Shown here piece after piece: positions 44,651-53,176 of a stretch of 64,000 nucleotides of DNA. Both the position numbers and the translations under genes were made by a program. This DNA is from Deltaproteobacteria bacterium. GTDB taxonomy: Bacteria > UBA10199 > GCA-002796325 > JACPFF01. The stretch is taken from the NCBI GenBank assembly GCA_016183065.1, contig JACPFF010000019.1:62001-126000 (forward strand). The letters are read 5' to 3'. Every line of letters begins with the position of its first letter. Position 1 is the stretch's first letter. The notes below the pieces were generated by a model that saw only the letters and a list, made by a program, of their open reading frames with translations, was not told the origin of the DNA and ran no database searches.

Positions 44651-44660
44651 ACCGGTCCCC

Positions 44661-44978
44661 TTATCTCTTTCGCGAATGCTGTCGTTGTGGTTTTACAGTG
44701 CGCCTGCGGGTCGACCTTGCGGAGGGTGTCGTGTCGTGATCGGCGCCGTTCCCCGCATTTGTCCACTGGCGCAAGGTCTGCTGCAAATTCTGCAAGACCG
44801 ATGGCAAATAGGGATACTGGTCCGCGAGTCCTGTCGTCGCAGCAGTCCCTTGCAGGGTGCCGAACGCGGCCTCCACCGCCGAGACGAGTGCGCGTCCCGC
44901 GGCCTGGAGATGGTACCGGATCTCCGGCGAGCTCCAGAGCGTCATCAGCAGTCCCTGTCGTGTCGATGGTGCGTCCAT
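44661..44978 (-). CDS. Small helical protein upstream of the PhaR-like gene
   Basis: A 105-residue protein with no family I recognise. The first 70 residues are helical (LLMTLWSSPEIRYHLQAAGRALVSAVEAAF ... YPYLPSVLQNLQQTLRQW); the tail is basic (ARSTRRRTVKPQRQHSRKR). It precedes the PhaR-like gene by 10 nt on the same strand, so it probably belongs to that unit. A phasin-like partner role is only a guess. Confidence 0.62.
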   Translation of the reverse strand: MDAPSTRQGLLMTLWSSPEIRYHLQAAGRALVSAVEAAFGTLQGTAATTGLADQYPYLPSVLQNLQQTLRQWTNAGNGADHDTTPSARSTRRRTVKPQRQHSRKR

Positions 44979-45132
44979 AACCTGCGAATACGATGTCCTT
45001 CATGACTATACACGATGACACCGGCAATACTCCCCAGAATGAGCCACTCTGCAAGTCCTAAGTTATTCCATAATTCCGCGATCGTCGGCATGGCGCCCCA
45101 TTAGTACTGGAAAGGGGTGGGGATCGCAATCG

Positions 45133-45642
45133 CTATGTCACCTGTGCCGCGCGTTGTGGCCGCGCGCCGGGCATGCTCCGGGGCGTGTGCGACAGTGTCG
45201 GCGCACGATGACTGAAGACATTGACTCGCAGCGCGCTGTCGTCCGTCAGATGAAAATAGAGCAAAACACCCGAGACATAGACAAAAAACCCCTGCACGAT
45301 TGCCAATCCCCACAGGAGTACGGGAGGGAGACCTCCCCAGAGGAGTGCTGTTGCCATTGCGAGCGAGTAACTGCCCAGGACGTTGATGCGGCGAAAGTGG
45401 TTTTCGATGCCGAGCGGTCTTGTGCCGCCGCGCTGATGGGGAAGGCGCCGATACCAGCGGACCGAGCCGAAAAAACGGAGGACCAGATAGGTCACGACCA
45501 GCGCAAGCGGGCCACTCATTTCGAGGGCAGTCCAGGTCGTGGCACTGCCGCGCGTGCGGAAAAAACCGGCGAGTCCAACGACACTCGCCATCTCCAGAAA
45601 GAGGGGAAATGGGCTGCAGTAGTGAAAGAAAAAACGGAGCAT
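45133..45642 (-). CDS. Membrane protein of unknown function
   Basis: A 169-residue protein with at least four hydrophobic helices (FPLFLEMASVVGLAGFF; GPLALVVTYLVLRFFG; SYSLAMATALLWGGLPPVLLWGL; IVQGFFVYVSGVLLYF) and a polar, low-complexity tail. No family recognised. It lies 14 nt downstream of the phosphodiesterase-family gene and may be co-transcribed with it. Confidence 0.7.
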   Translation of the reverse strand: MLRFFFHYCSPFPLFLEMASVVGLAGFFRTRGSATTWTALEMSGPLALVVTYLVLRFFGSVRWYRRLPHQRGGTRPLGIENHFRRINVLGSYSLAMATALLWGGLPPVLLWGLAIVQGFFVYVSGVLLYFHLTDDSALRVNVFSHRAPTLSHTPRSMPGARPQRAAQVT

Positions 45643-45656
45643 AGCACTGGAACATA

Positions 45657-47225
45657 CTAAAAGAGCGGGGTACCGTCAATGCAGTGGCGGCAGACGCCAA
45701 GCCCGAACCATTGCAACATGGTCGGATAGAGATCGGTGACCTGTCCCACGGAGCGCGTGCCCACGGGAATGGAGGGCCCCCGGATCAGCAGGGGGATCTG
45801 CATGTCGATCGCGCGGTGGGTCCCATGCGTCGCGGCCTTCCGGGCATAAAATCCCCACGGGAGTTTGGCGATCACCACCATGTCCCCGGCCCGGCCATCG
45901 TCAAAGATCTGGCCGAGTTGCGGAACGGCCCCCGGCGTGTCTGTGCGGGCCAGCGCCGCGTTCCATTGGGCCACCGTAAGTGGCCGCCCGTGACGATACG
46001 CGCGCAGATGACGGTGCCGTGCAAATTGCAGCGGATCGCCGCTGATCGCGCGATAGCGATAGTATGATCGGCCGTGGCGCCGTTCGTGCGTGACAACCGC
46101 TTCCGCAGTGGACGTTACCAGCCGGACCCGGTCATGATCGCGTACGAGCACAAGGTCGGTCGGCGGGGCCTCGGTCAGCAGTGAGACGAGATCGAGCCGG
46201 AAGGTGCCGGTCACCGGATAATTGCGTAGCGTGGGGTAATCGATAGGGACGGCCCATCCCTGTGGCGCCTTGACAGTGACTGTCGCCACGGAGACGCCGC
46301 GCTCGCCGATATAGACACGGGCATCACGTCTCGGATGATTGCCCACGGTCGGTAATCCGTGGGCCTCGAAGAGTGCCTCGATGTCGAACACGCCGTCGAT
46401 GTCATGCATGCCATGGTCGCTGGTGACGATCAGATAGGTCTTTTCAAGGATCCGGCGGCGCCGGAGGAGGTCGATGAAGTCGCCGAGAAAGGCATCGAAC
46501 TGGATCAGATTGCGGCGGATGCGGATATGCTGCGGTCCGTATTTGTGTCCCAGGAGATCCGTGCCGAAGAGGGCCACGAGACTGAAGCGCGGCAGCGCGT
46601 CATCGTGACCGTGGAAGAGGTCGAGGAGATCGCGATACGCATGATGGTCGATCTGTTCATACCGCTTGTCGATCAAGAGCGACCAGAGGGGCACGAGAGG
46701 ACTTTTGGGGCGACGCACCGTGGCATTGCGGAAATACGGGGAAAAGACCGCAGCCGTTGGATAGCCGGCCAGGTCATCAAAGAGCGTACCGCCGGACGAC
46801 TGTGTGGTTGCGCGGATGTCACCGAGATAAGAATTGCGAAAATCCCGGTTGAGCGTGAGCGCCCCCGTGAGATTGAGAAAATTATGGACCTCGACATGGA
46901 CGCGATCGAACCATTGCAGATACGGAATGCCGGCATGGCCCGGAAAGAGGCCGGAGATCATTGTTTGGTAGGCTGACATGGTTGCAGACGGAAAGATGGT
47001 CAGCGCCTGCGTAAAGCGGGTCCCCTCATCCACCAGATATTTTTTCGTATTCGGCAATATGCCGGCATCAATCAGCTGATAGAGCATGTCCGGACGACAA
47101 CCGTCCAGTACGAGCAGGACGACGTAGACGTCCCGGATGGGTGTGGGAGACGCCGGCGTCGCCAGCCCTGTGATGGCCCATCCTCCCACGACCAGTGCGC
47201 ACATGGCAGAGATCCATCGTCGCAT
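45657..47225 (-). CDS. Exported alkaline-phosphatase-superfamily protein (type I phosphodiesterase/nucleotide pyrophosphatase-like)
   Basis: A 522-residue exported enzyme. The signal peptide is MRRWISAMCALVVGGWAITG. Metal-site motifs of the superfamily: VLLVLDGCRPDM (first Asp), the nucleophile region FPSATMSAYQTMISGLFPGHAGIPY, VALFGTDLLGHKYGP, and VTSDHGMHDIDG (Asp-His pair). The C-terminal half is GRAGDMVVIAKLPWGFYARKAATHGT...PLLIRGPSIPVGTRSVGQVTDLYPTMLQWFG, as in sulfatase-like or iPGM-like folds. The start at 47225 was chosen because the signal peptide begins there. Substrate unknown: a phosphodiester or phosphonate is likely. Confidence 0.88.
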   Translation of the reverse strand: MRRWISAMCALVVGGWAITGLATPASPTPIRDVYVVLLVLDGCRPDMLYQLIDAGILPNTKKYLVDEGTRFTQALTIFPSATMSAYQTMISGLFPGHAGIPYLQWFDRVHVEVHNFLNLTGALTLNRDFRNSYLGDIRATTQSSGGTLFDDLAGYPTAAVFSPYFRNATVRRPKSPLVPLWSLLIDKRYEQIDHHAYRDLLDLFHGHDDALPRFSLVALFGTDLLGHKYGPQHIRIRRNLIQFDAFLGDFIDLLRRRRILEKTYLIVTSDHGMHDIDGVFDIEALFEAHGLPTVGNHPRRDARVYIGERGVSVATVTVKAPQGWAVPIDYPTLRNYPVTGTFRLDLVSLLTEAPPTDLVLVRDHDRVRLVTSTAEAVVTHERRHGRSYYRYRAISGDPLQFARHRHLRAYRHGRPLTVAQWNAALARTDTPGAVPQLGQIFDDGRAGDMVVIAKLPWGFYARKAATHGTHRAIDMQIPLLIRGPSIPVGTRSVGQVTDLYPTMLQWFGLGVCRHCIDGTPLF

Positions 47226-47610
47226 GGGCGCGGTGTAACGAAAAACAGGACGTGTGTCCACTGTGAGCGCCGTGTCTGCAGCCGCATCAGGCGATATCGT
47301 GGGATGGCCGGAGGATCGCCTTTTTCTTGATCGGCGTGCGCAAACCCAAATAGGCGCGTTTTTCAGAGGGTCCTATCGGCAGTGGCAAGAAAAAGTGAGA
47401 TCCGCGAAGGGATGGACCCCGGAAGGGGATTTTGCCAACAGCTAGCCGGTTGGGGTATCGATACCCCGCTGAGAACCGATTCCGAGAGAGTGTTGCCTCA
47501 CTCATGCAGGCGTGGTACGTAATTACCGCAGTAAATTTCATGAGTTACTTCCAATTTACCATGTAGGAGCTGACCAACCTTGGCACGCAATATGCAGTTA
47601 TACGCCGTTT
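47226..47610. other. Intergenic region with a perfect 16-bp palindrome
   Basis: 385 bp between the divergent phosphodiesterase-family gene and the giant protein gene. It holds GGGGTATCGATACCCC (47452-47467), a perfect palindrome that could be an operator. A plausible promoter for the giant gene is TTGCCT-17 nt-TACGTA near 47494-47522. No convincing small gene is seen. Confidence 0.5.
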
Positions 47611-50600
47611 ATGGGTGGCCCTCCGACAAAAGTGGGTGGCGCGACTTCTCACTTATCTTCAGCAAAGGCGACGCCGGTTGGGCGTACCACGGCCTCGAGC
47701 CCTGTCGTTTCCGCGTCCAAGGTATCATTAAATGCCCGTCATGATCCACACGACACCAGCTGCCATGCCTCGGAGGCGCCGCTCTGTCGGGAAGCACGGC
47801 GGCGGGCACAACGGCCTCGCTCAATGACACAATGGCAGGCGTCGGCCACTCAGGTTTCATCGAAGGGGCCACCGCAGATACCCGTCTCTGGCACTCCTGA
47901 AGTCTGGGATCGTCCTATTGCGATCGCGGAATTGGACCGCTGCATCGCCATGTTCGATCAAGGGGAATGTTCCCCGCTCGATCCCGACGGGGAGGTCCTC
48001 GTCACGTTGCGAGCTATGCAACATCAACTGACGATCGAAACAGATCCCGACGAAATTGCCCGACTGATTGAGCGTACTGCCGTGGTGAAAGAGGGCCTTG
48101 AACAGTGGCATACGCTCGAGGCGCAGTTGGAAGCGTCGTTGCAAGATAGCGCGCGCGTGCAATCGATACGTCGTGCCTATGCCCAACAATTGCGCTCGGG
48201 CGACGTGCCTCAACTACGGGAGGTATTGCGTCGTGGAACACGTCTGCTCGCCGATCTTCACCTGATGACTCGTGCAGAGGCTGCGCACAAGCTCTTGGTC
48301 GCGGCCAGTAATGACATGGTGCAGTCCGATACCGTGCCGCTCCAGGTCGAATATTCGCCTGAGAGTGGTCTCATCATGGGGGAGAGCTATCTGGGCGACA
48401 ACGCCACGTTGTCACCAGCACGGCTCAACCGGAATGCATTGACGCGGACCTATCGGATGTTGGCGAACAGCGATGATCCAGCACATCGGGCACTGGCGAC
48501 GTCGTTGCGTGCCGCAGTCGGATATTTTCGTAGTCGAGAGGCCATCGGATTATTGGACGCCCAATCGGCAGAGCGCCGAACTCTTCGCGCAGCGCTTCAG
48601 CGACATCTGCGGACGATTGAGCAGGCGCTCCCGTATATTGAGCAGAAAGAGGTGGCAGAGGCCCCTGCCGACGTGGTGCCGTCCGCCACCGCAAAAGATT
48701 CCCTGGCCATGCAGCACGCCCTGCTGCGCGATCGCGCGCAGCAACTCTACGCCGCACTGAATACGCTCAAAAAGGAATTGGCTGTGCAAGGGGCCGGATG
48801 GAACCTTGGTCAGGGAGATGCCAACATCAGTCTCGCGTTAGTCGATCAGCTCATTTCCGAGACCCGCGGGTTGTTACAGGGTGTGCATTGCCAAGGGATA
48901 TGGGTGCCAGGCCTTGAGAGCCGCACCGTAAGTCCCGATGTATTAATCCAGCATGCCTCACGCTTTGCGCACTTAGTGGAATCGCGGGGATATGCCACGG
49001 CCCGGCATCGTCTAGAGGAACTCGGCTACTATATGGGCATCCGCGACATGATCTACGAAGGGACGATTTTGGCCCCGTTGGGGCTTGTGGGTGCTGCTGT
49101 GGCGCGGGCTCGGGCCCTTACGTGGGTGGCCAAAATGGGGCTTGAAGGGACACGGGCCGGTGGTGCCATAGTATTGCTCGCAGAGTCCTCAGGCCTCACC
49201 ATTGGATCGCTTGTCGGTGAACAGGCCTTTGTCCTCGGTGAGCCACTCCCCGCTGGGCTGTGGGAGACAACAGAATATCTGGCCAAGCGGGTCCTCCTCG
49301 GCATGGGCATGCTCAAGACCTTTCATACGGTGATGGGGGCGCTGGGGCCTCGTATCCAACAGGTGGCCATGCGGACCGCCATTGCCACGCTGCGGCGCCG
49401 CGGCATCTCCTTGCAACACCTCTTGACAAACGAAGGCCAAGCCTTGCTGGCCCGGGAGTTGCAAACCAGTTTCCGCATTGCCTTGCAAAATGTGGGGATC
49501 CGTATGGCAGGGAGTTATGCAGGATTCACGGGGTGGGATTTTGTGGCGGTCAATATTGAACAGGGACTTGATGGACAATTTGCCCCGGACGCGGCGGCGG
49601 CACAGGTCTGCAGTGTGAAGGCGCTGGTGCATCGGGCGGTCATGGTTCCTGCCTTTGAACTGTATGGGGGCATCACACAGATGCGCCAGGCACGACAGCT
49701 GACCACGGCGTGGAACCAATATCTTGCCGAGCACACAGACGTTGCGAGTGAATATCGGCGCGTACAAACGGATGTGACAGATGCGGCGGAGGCGTTTGGT
49801 GCGCTGCTGCGCGACACCAAAGGCGGCATGGACGCGGACCCGGCGCACGTGAAGGCATGCAAAGATCGGATGCGTCAGACCTTGCGTCAAGCGTTGACCT
49901 TTTACGAGTCCTTGCCGGAGACATTTCGTGGGGAGGCAACCACAATTCGCGAGCGGTTGCACCGCGCGGAGTACGTGGAAGGCGAGATTGCCAAGATCGT
50001 GACAGTCATCGGTCCGCACAATGTACACGGCGTGATCGAATATGCCGCAGGCCGTTTCACCTACGATGTCACACGCGAGGCCCAACTGATCACAGCGCTC
50101 GAACAGAGCGGCGCCCGTGTGACGCAGGGGCGCGACGGGATACTTATCGTGAATGACGCGATCTATTTAGCCCCCAATGTGGTGCACGAAGGACCTATTG
50201 TCCGCGCACGGCGCGAAATGGAAGCCATTCAACGCGTACTCCCAGTGGCGATCGCCACGCCATTCAGTCGTGGAGTGCCGGCAGACTCTGCGGGCGGACG
50301 CCAAGCGCACACGCCAGGTACGGGTCGCCGCACGCGATCCTCGGTGAGTGGCGTGAAGCAACCGACCGCTCGCATTGTACGTCGTGACGAGGTCGCATCG
50401 CCGGGAATAACGGAGTCTACGCGCCGTGAACCAGCGGAGGCCGGCGGTGGAGGTCATGGCGCCGATGCGCTCCAGCATCTGCATGCGAGGCTGTGGGATT
50501 GGGCGCGTCTGCATGGCGACGAGGCGGATTACCGTACCGAGTTCGTCCAATTGCGGCGAGAGATTGAGCACTTGCAGCAAGACGGGGTGGGTGACCCACA

Positions 50601-52260
50601 GCATATCCGGAGTCGATTGGATATTTTATCCGATGAATTGGGTTGCGAGCCACCGGTTACTTCACCCCCCGCAGCGGAGGCCGCACAGCCTGTCGAACCA
50701 GCACGCGCAGATCCTCGGGATCCACGCACGGCCGAACCGCGATCCATTGTCGATGCGATTGAAGCGGCCGAGGCGGGGCTCTGCGAGCTCATCGGGGGGA
50801 CCTTGTTCATTGTGGTGGAGGCCGGCAAGGTGATCACCGTGGCGGACCTCCTCCAGACGGTCCCGTTACAGGGGCTTCGGCGTATCGAAATTGAATTGCC
50901 CGAGGGGGAGGCCATTACAGCCGACACGACGTTGCGGATGCAATCGTTCCAGGATGCCGGCATTGATGTCGTGGTACGGGGTGGAGAGGCCGTACCGCCT
51001 TCAGTCGCTGTGGCCACAGCATCCGTAGCGGATCATGATGCACAGAACGTGACGGCTGCTGTGCCAGTGCCGACTGTCGAGCCCAAGGGACAAGGGCATG
51101 TGCCTTCGCATGGTGAAGATCCGGCCTCGGCACCGGACCGTCAGGTTGCGGTGACCATCCCGCAGCCGACTGCAGCAGCGGCTGAGAAGCGGGCACGGGC
51201 CATTTTTCGCGATCAGCCAAAGATCCTCCAAGTGATAGTGTGGCGCAGTAATGGTCGGAAGAGTCTCTTTACACGGGACGCCCCGCGATCCGGTGTGGCG
51301 GAGACCGGCGAGGCTTCCAAGCCGGCCGCCGTGCAGTTACAGTCCACCGTCACAGCGGCTCTACGTCCATCACGCAACGCCTCTGTCTGGCCGGAGAAAA
51401 TTCGTTCGGCAATGTGCAATGCGTTGGGTTCTCTGTCGGGACGCGAATGGAATCCGCAACAACTGGAACAGTCGGAACGCAGTGAAGATGCGCGTTTGGT
51501 CCGCAATTCGCTCATCGCCGAAGGCGATCTCCTTGCGCTGGCCGGGCGGCGCACTGCCGATGGCCGCCGCACGGTGGAAGGCCGCAATACCCTCAAGCTG
51601 CTCGCTCTCTTTGCGACCTCGAAGACGCCGGCCACGGCGTGGATGTGGGTGCGGGCCTTGGCGAACATGGCGCGGCGGACGGGGCAAGCCCATGTCTTTG
51701 ATGCGATCGTCTCTGAGACCCTGGAGCTCTATCGTCGTGCCCGAGCCAATGGTGTAGCGCTGCGCGGCAGCGTGGTGGAATCGGTGGCAAAGACGCATGA
51801 GACCGTGGTGCGGGATTTGAAATATCCCCCACACAAAGTCAGCGAGATGCGACAAAGCGCGCAAGGCGAATTGGCCGTGGTACGGGGACTCCTTGCACAT
51901 AGTAACCATGTTGCCGTGGTCGATGTATTGCCACGGTCGGGGACGGGACATAATACGACTCCTGATTTGCGGATCGTCTTTCGTGGAGCGTCCCCGTGGA
52001 CAGAGCTTTGGGATGTCAAAACGTCAAGAGTTGGTCATCACCGGATTGATTATGGCCAATTTGCGAGTGGGCTTTACGCCAACATCGATGGCTCTCGCGT
52101 GATACTGTTGGGCGGGGGATTGTCCACAGAAGTGATTGGCGAGATACGTCAGCCGCGTCGCGGGTTTCGTATTCATCATTTCCCAGATCTTGCACCGTCG
52201 CCAGCGGACTTTCGGCGCATTGCTACCCCGACACCAGCGCGGGAGGGAGGATCCCGATAG
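47611..52260 (+). CDS. Giant multidomain protein with C-terminal PD-(D/E)XK nuclease-like domain
   Basis: A 1549-residue protein of no family I recognise. Visible parts: a low-complexity N-terminus (~100 residues, no signal peptide); helical segments to about 450; a hydrophobic helical block at ~490-640 (GTILAPLGLVGAAVARARAL; GGAIVLLAESSGLTIGSLVG); further helical parts to ~880; a Pro/Arg-rich linker; a small alpha/beta piece (FIVVEAGKVITVADLLQTVP); another linker; a helical stretch. The end has the spacing of a PD-(D/E)XK fold: E1420 (QGELAVVRG), PD with D1452 (TTPDLRIVF), and D1468-x-K1470 (WDVKT). Start 47611 (ATG) preferred over GTG 47512; no clear ribosome site. Resembles a polymorphic-toxin layout; that is inference. 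Confidence 0.75.
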   Translation: MGGPPTKVGGATSHLSSAKATPVGRTTASSPVVSASKVSLNARHDPHDTSCHASEAPLCREARRRAQRPRSMTQWQASATQVSSKGPPQIPVSGTPEVWDRPIAIAELDRCIAMFDQGECSPLDPDGEVLVTLRAMQHQLTIETDPDEIARLIERTAVVKEGLEQWHTLEAQLEASLQDSARVQSIRRAYAQQLRSGDVPQLREVLRRGTRLLADLHLMTRAEAAHKLLVAASNDMVQSDTVPLQVEYSPESGLIMGESYLGDNATLSPARLNRNALTRTYRMLANSDDPAHRALATSLRAAVGYFRSREAIGLLDAQSAERRTLRAALQRHLRTIEQALPYIEQKEVAEAPADVVPSATAKDSLAMQHALLRDRAQQLYAALNTLKKELAVQGAGWNLGQGDANISLALVDQLISETRGLLQGVHCQGIWVPGLESRTVSPDVLIQHASRFAHLVESRGYATARHRLEELGYYMGIRDMIYEGTILAPLGLVGAAVARARALTWVAKMGLEGTRAGGAIVLLAESSGLTIGSLVGEQAFVLGEPLPAGLWETTEYLAKRVLLGMGMLKTFHTVMGALGPRIQQVAMRTAIATLRRRGISLQHLLTNEGQALLARELQTSFRIALQNVGIRMAGSYAGFTGWDFVAVNIEQGLDGQFAPDAAAAQVCSVKALVHRAVMVPAFELYGGITQMRQARQLTTAWNQYLAEHTDVASEYRRVQTDVTDAAEAFGALLRDTKGGMDADPAHVKACKDRMRQTLRQALTFYESLPETFRGEATTIRERLHRAEYVEGEIAKIVTVIGPHNVHGVIEYAAGRFTYDVTREAQLITALEQSGARVTQGRDGILIVNDAIYLAPNVVHEGPIVRARREMEAIQRVLPVAIATPFSRGVPADSAGGRQAHTPGTGRRTRSSVSGVKQPTARIVRRDEVASPGITESTRREPAEAGGGGHGADALQHLHARLWDWARLHGDEADYRTEFVQLRREIEHLQQDGVGDPQHIRSRLDILSDELGCEPPVTSPPAAEAAQPVEPARADPRDPRTAEPRSIVDAIEAAEAGLCELIGGTLFIVVEAGKVITVADLLQTVPLQGLRRIEIELPEGEAITADTTLRMQSFQDAGIDVVVRGGEAVPPSVAVATASVADHDAQNVTAAVPVPTVEPKGQGHVPSHGEDPASAPDRQVAVTIPQPTAAAAEKRARAIFRDQPKILQVIVWRSNGRKSLFTRDAPRSGVAETGEASKPAAVQLQSTVTAALRPSRNASVWPEKIRSAMCNALGSLSGREWNPQQLEQSERSEDARLVRNSLIAEGDLLALAGRRTADGRRTVEGRNTLKLLALFATSKTPATAWMWVRALANMARRTGQAHVFDAIVSETLELYRRARANGVALRGSVVESVAKTHETVVRDLKYPPHKVSEMRQSAQGELAVVRGLLAHSNHVAVVDVLPRSGTGHNTTPDLRIVFRGASPWTELWDVKTSRVGHHRIDYGQFASGLYANIDGSRVILLGGGLSTEVIGEIRQPRRGFRIHHFPDLAPSPADFRRIATPTPAREGGSR

Positions 52261-52888
52261 CCCCCGCGAGCGCGAGCTGATAGGCCGGGAATGCCGCGCC
52301 ACCGCTGAACATGCGTACACGATAGAGCGGTTGGCCTTCGAGAAATGGGAAGAGTCTTGCCATCTCTAACGAATCACCAAAAATGTGTTCATAGGTCTGA
52401 CTTAGTGTGTAGGCGGTAGTAGTGACTGTCGCTGGTTCCACCAACTCACTTCGTTCCTCAGTAAAAAATGTTGCAAAGGATGTGGTGAGTGGTGAGGGGA
52501 GCACCCCGAGATCGTCGAGGAAGGCCAAATATTGCTTTGCTGAGGCATCTGCGGGGAGATCATAGAGGGCGTAGGGTAGGGGGGTCGAACGGGCAGCAAG
52601 GGTCGCCATGAGTGTATCGTGTATCGCCGATGTCCATGGTCCGCGGAGTTTGTGCACTTCGGTTTGCACCCGCCGGACAACGCCGTCGAGAACCTGCTCT
52701 CGCGTCATCGTGACGCCATGGATCACAGTTCGGGCCGTGCGCTCTGCAGCAAGTGCATGCTGTTCCGAGGAGGGTTTCACCGAAGGCATCCGTTGCGTGG
52801 GCAACGGGCGCTGTCGCGGTGATGTCCAGACGGAGCGCAAACGTGATGTTGTGTGATGCGATCCACTCCCTGGCCGTCTTGCGCGCAT
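52223..52888 (-). CDS. Uncharacterised protein overlapping the giant gene tail to tail
   Basis: A 221-residue protein of unknown function. The first 50 residues are basic and disordered (MRARRPGSGSHHTTSRLRS). The rest is helical (TMTREQVLDGVVRRVQTEVHKLRGPWTSAIHDTLMATLA; YALYDLPADASAKQYLAFLDDLG) with a hydrophobic C-terminus (GGAAFPAYQLALAGAIGILPPAL). AGGAGA precedes the ATG. Its last 38 nt overlap the end of the giant gene on the other strand. The convergent arrangement argues against a classic toxin-immunity operon. Confidence 0.75.
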   Translation of the reverse strand: MRARRPGSGSHHTTSRLRSVWTSPRQRPLPTQRMPSVKPSSEQHALAAERTARTVIHGVTMTREQVLDGVVRRVQTEVHKLRGPWTSAIHDTLMATLAARSTPLPYALYDLPADASAKQYLAFLDDLGVLPSPLTTSFATFFTEERSELVEPATVTTTAYTLSQTYEHIFGDSLEMARLFPFLEGQPLYRVRMFSGGAAFPAYQLALAGAIGILPPALVSG

Positions 52889-52967
52889 GATCTCTCCTGT
52901 TGTTCTCTCATCGGCACCCAGCGGTAAACGTTGCGTCCACTCATTGCCCTGTCGGTGACAACATGTA

Positions 52968-53174
52968 GTGGATCATGAACTGATTCGTAAAGCGTTCGTC
53001 TCGCCCACTCTTCGTATTCTGCGAGAACACGGAAATCAGGAGGCCCGCGTTTATCGGAGTAGCGGTGCCCGGAACCTTACGTTAACACGTGGTCGTCATG
53101 GCACGATCGATATCACATCTCGTTCGAGCGCTATCCGTGTGTTGCTGCAGGGCATCCGTCGTAAGGTGATGTGA
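52968..53174 (+). CDS. Possible small protein upstream of the helical 537-residue gene
   Basis: A 68-residue frame starting at GTG, ending 3 nt before the ATG of the next gene. The composition is plausible (VSPTLRILREHGNQEARVYRSSGARNLTLTRGRHGTIDITSRSSAIRVLLQGI). No family and no clear ribosome site. It may instead be the leader of the next gene. Confidence 0.3.
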   Translation: MDHELIRKAFVSPTLRILREHGNQEARVYRSSGARNLTLTRGRHGTIDITSRSSAIRVLLQGIRRKVM

Positions 53175-53176
53175 CT

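Noticed and set aside
45101-45700. Alternative minus-strand frame of 199 codons over the small membrane protein
   Set aside because: The 169-codon frame gives four regular hydrophobic helices; the alternative is Pro/Arg/Ser-rich and overlaps the neighbouring gene.
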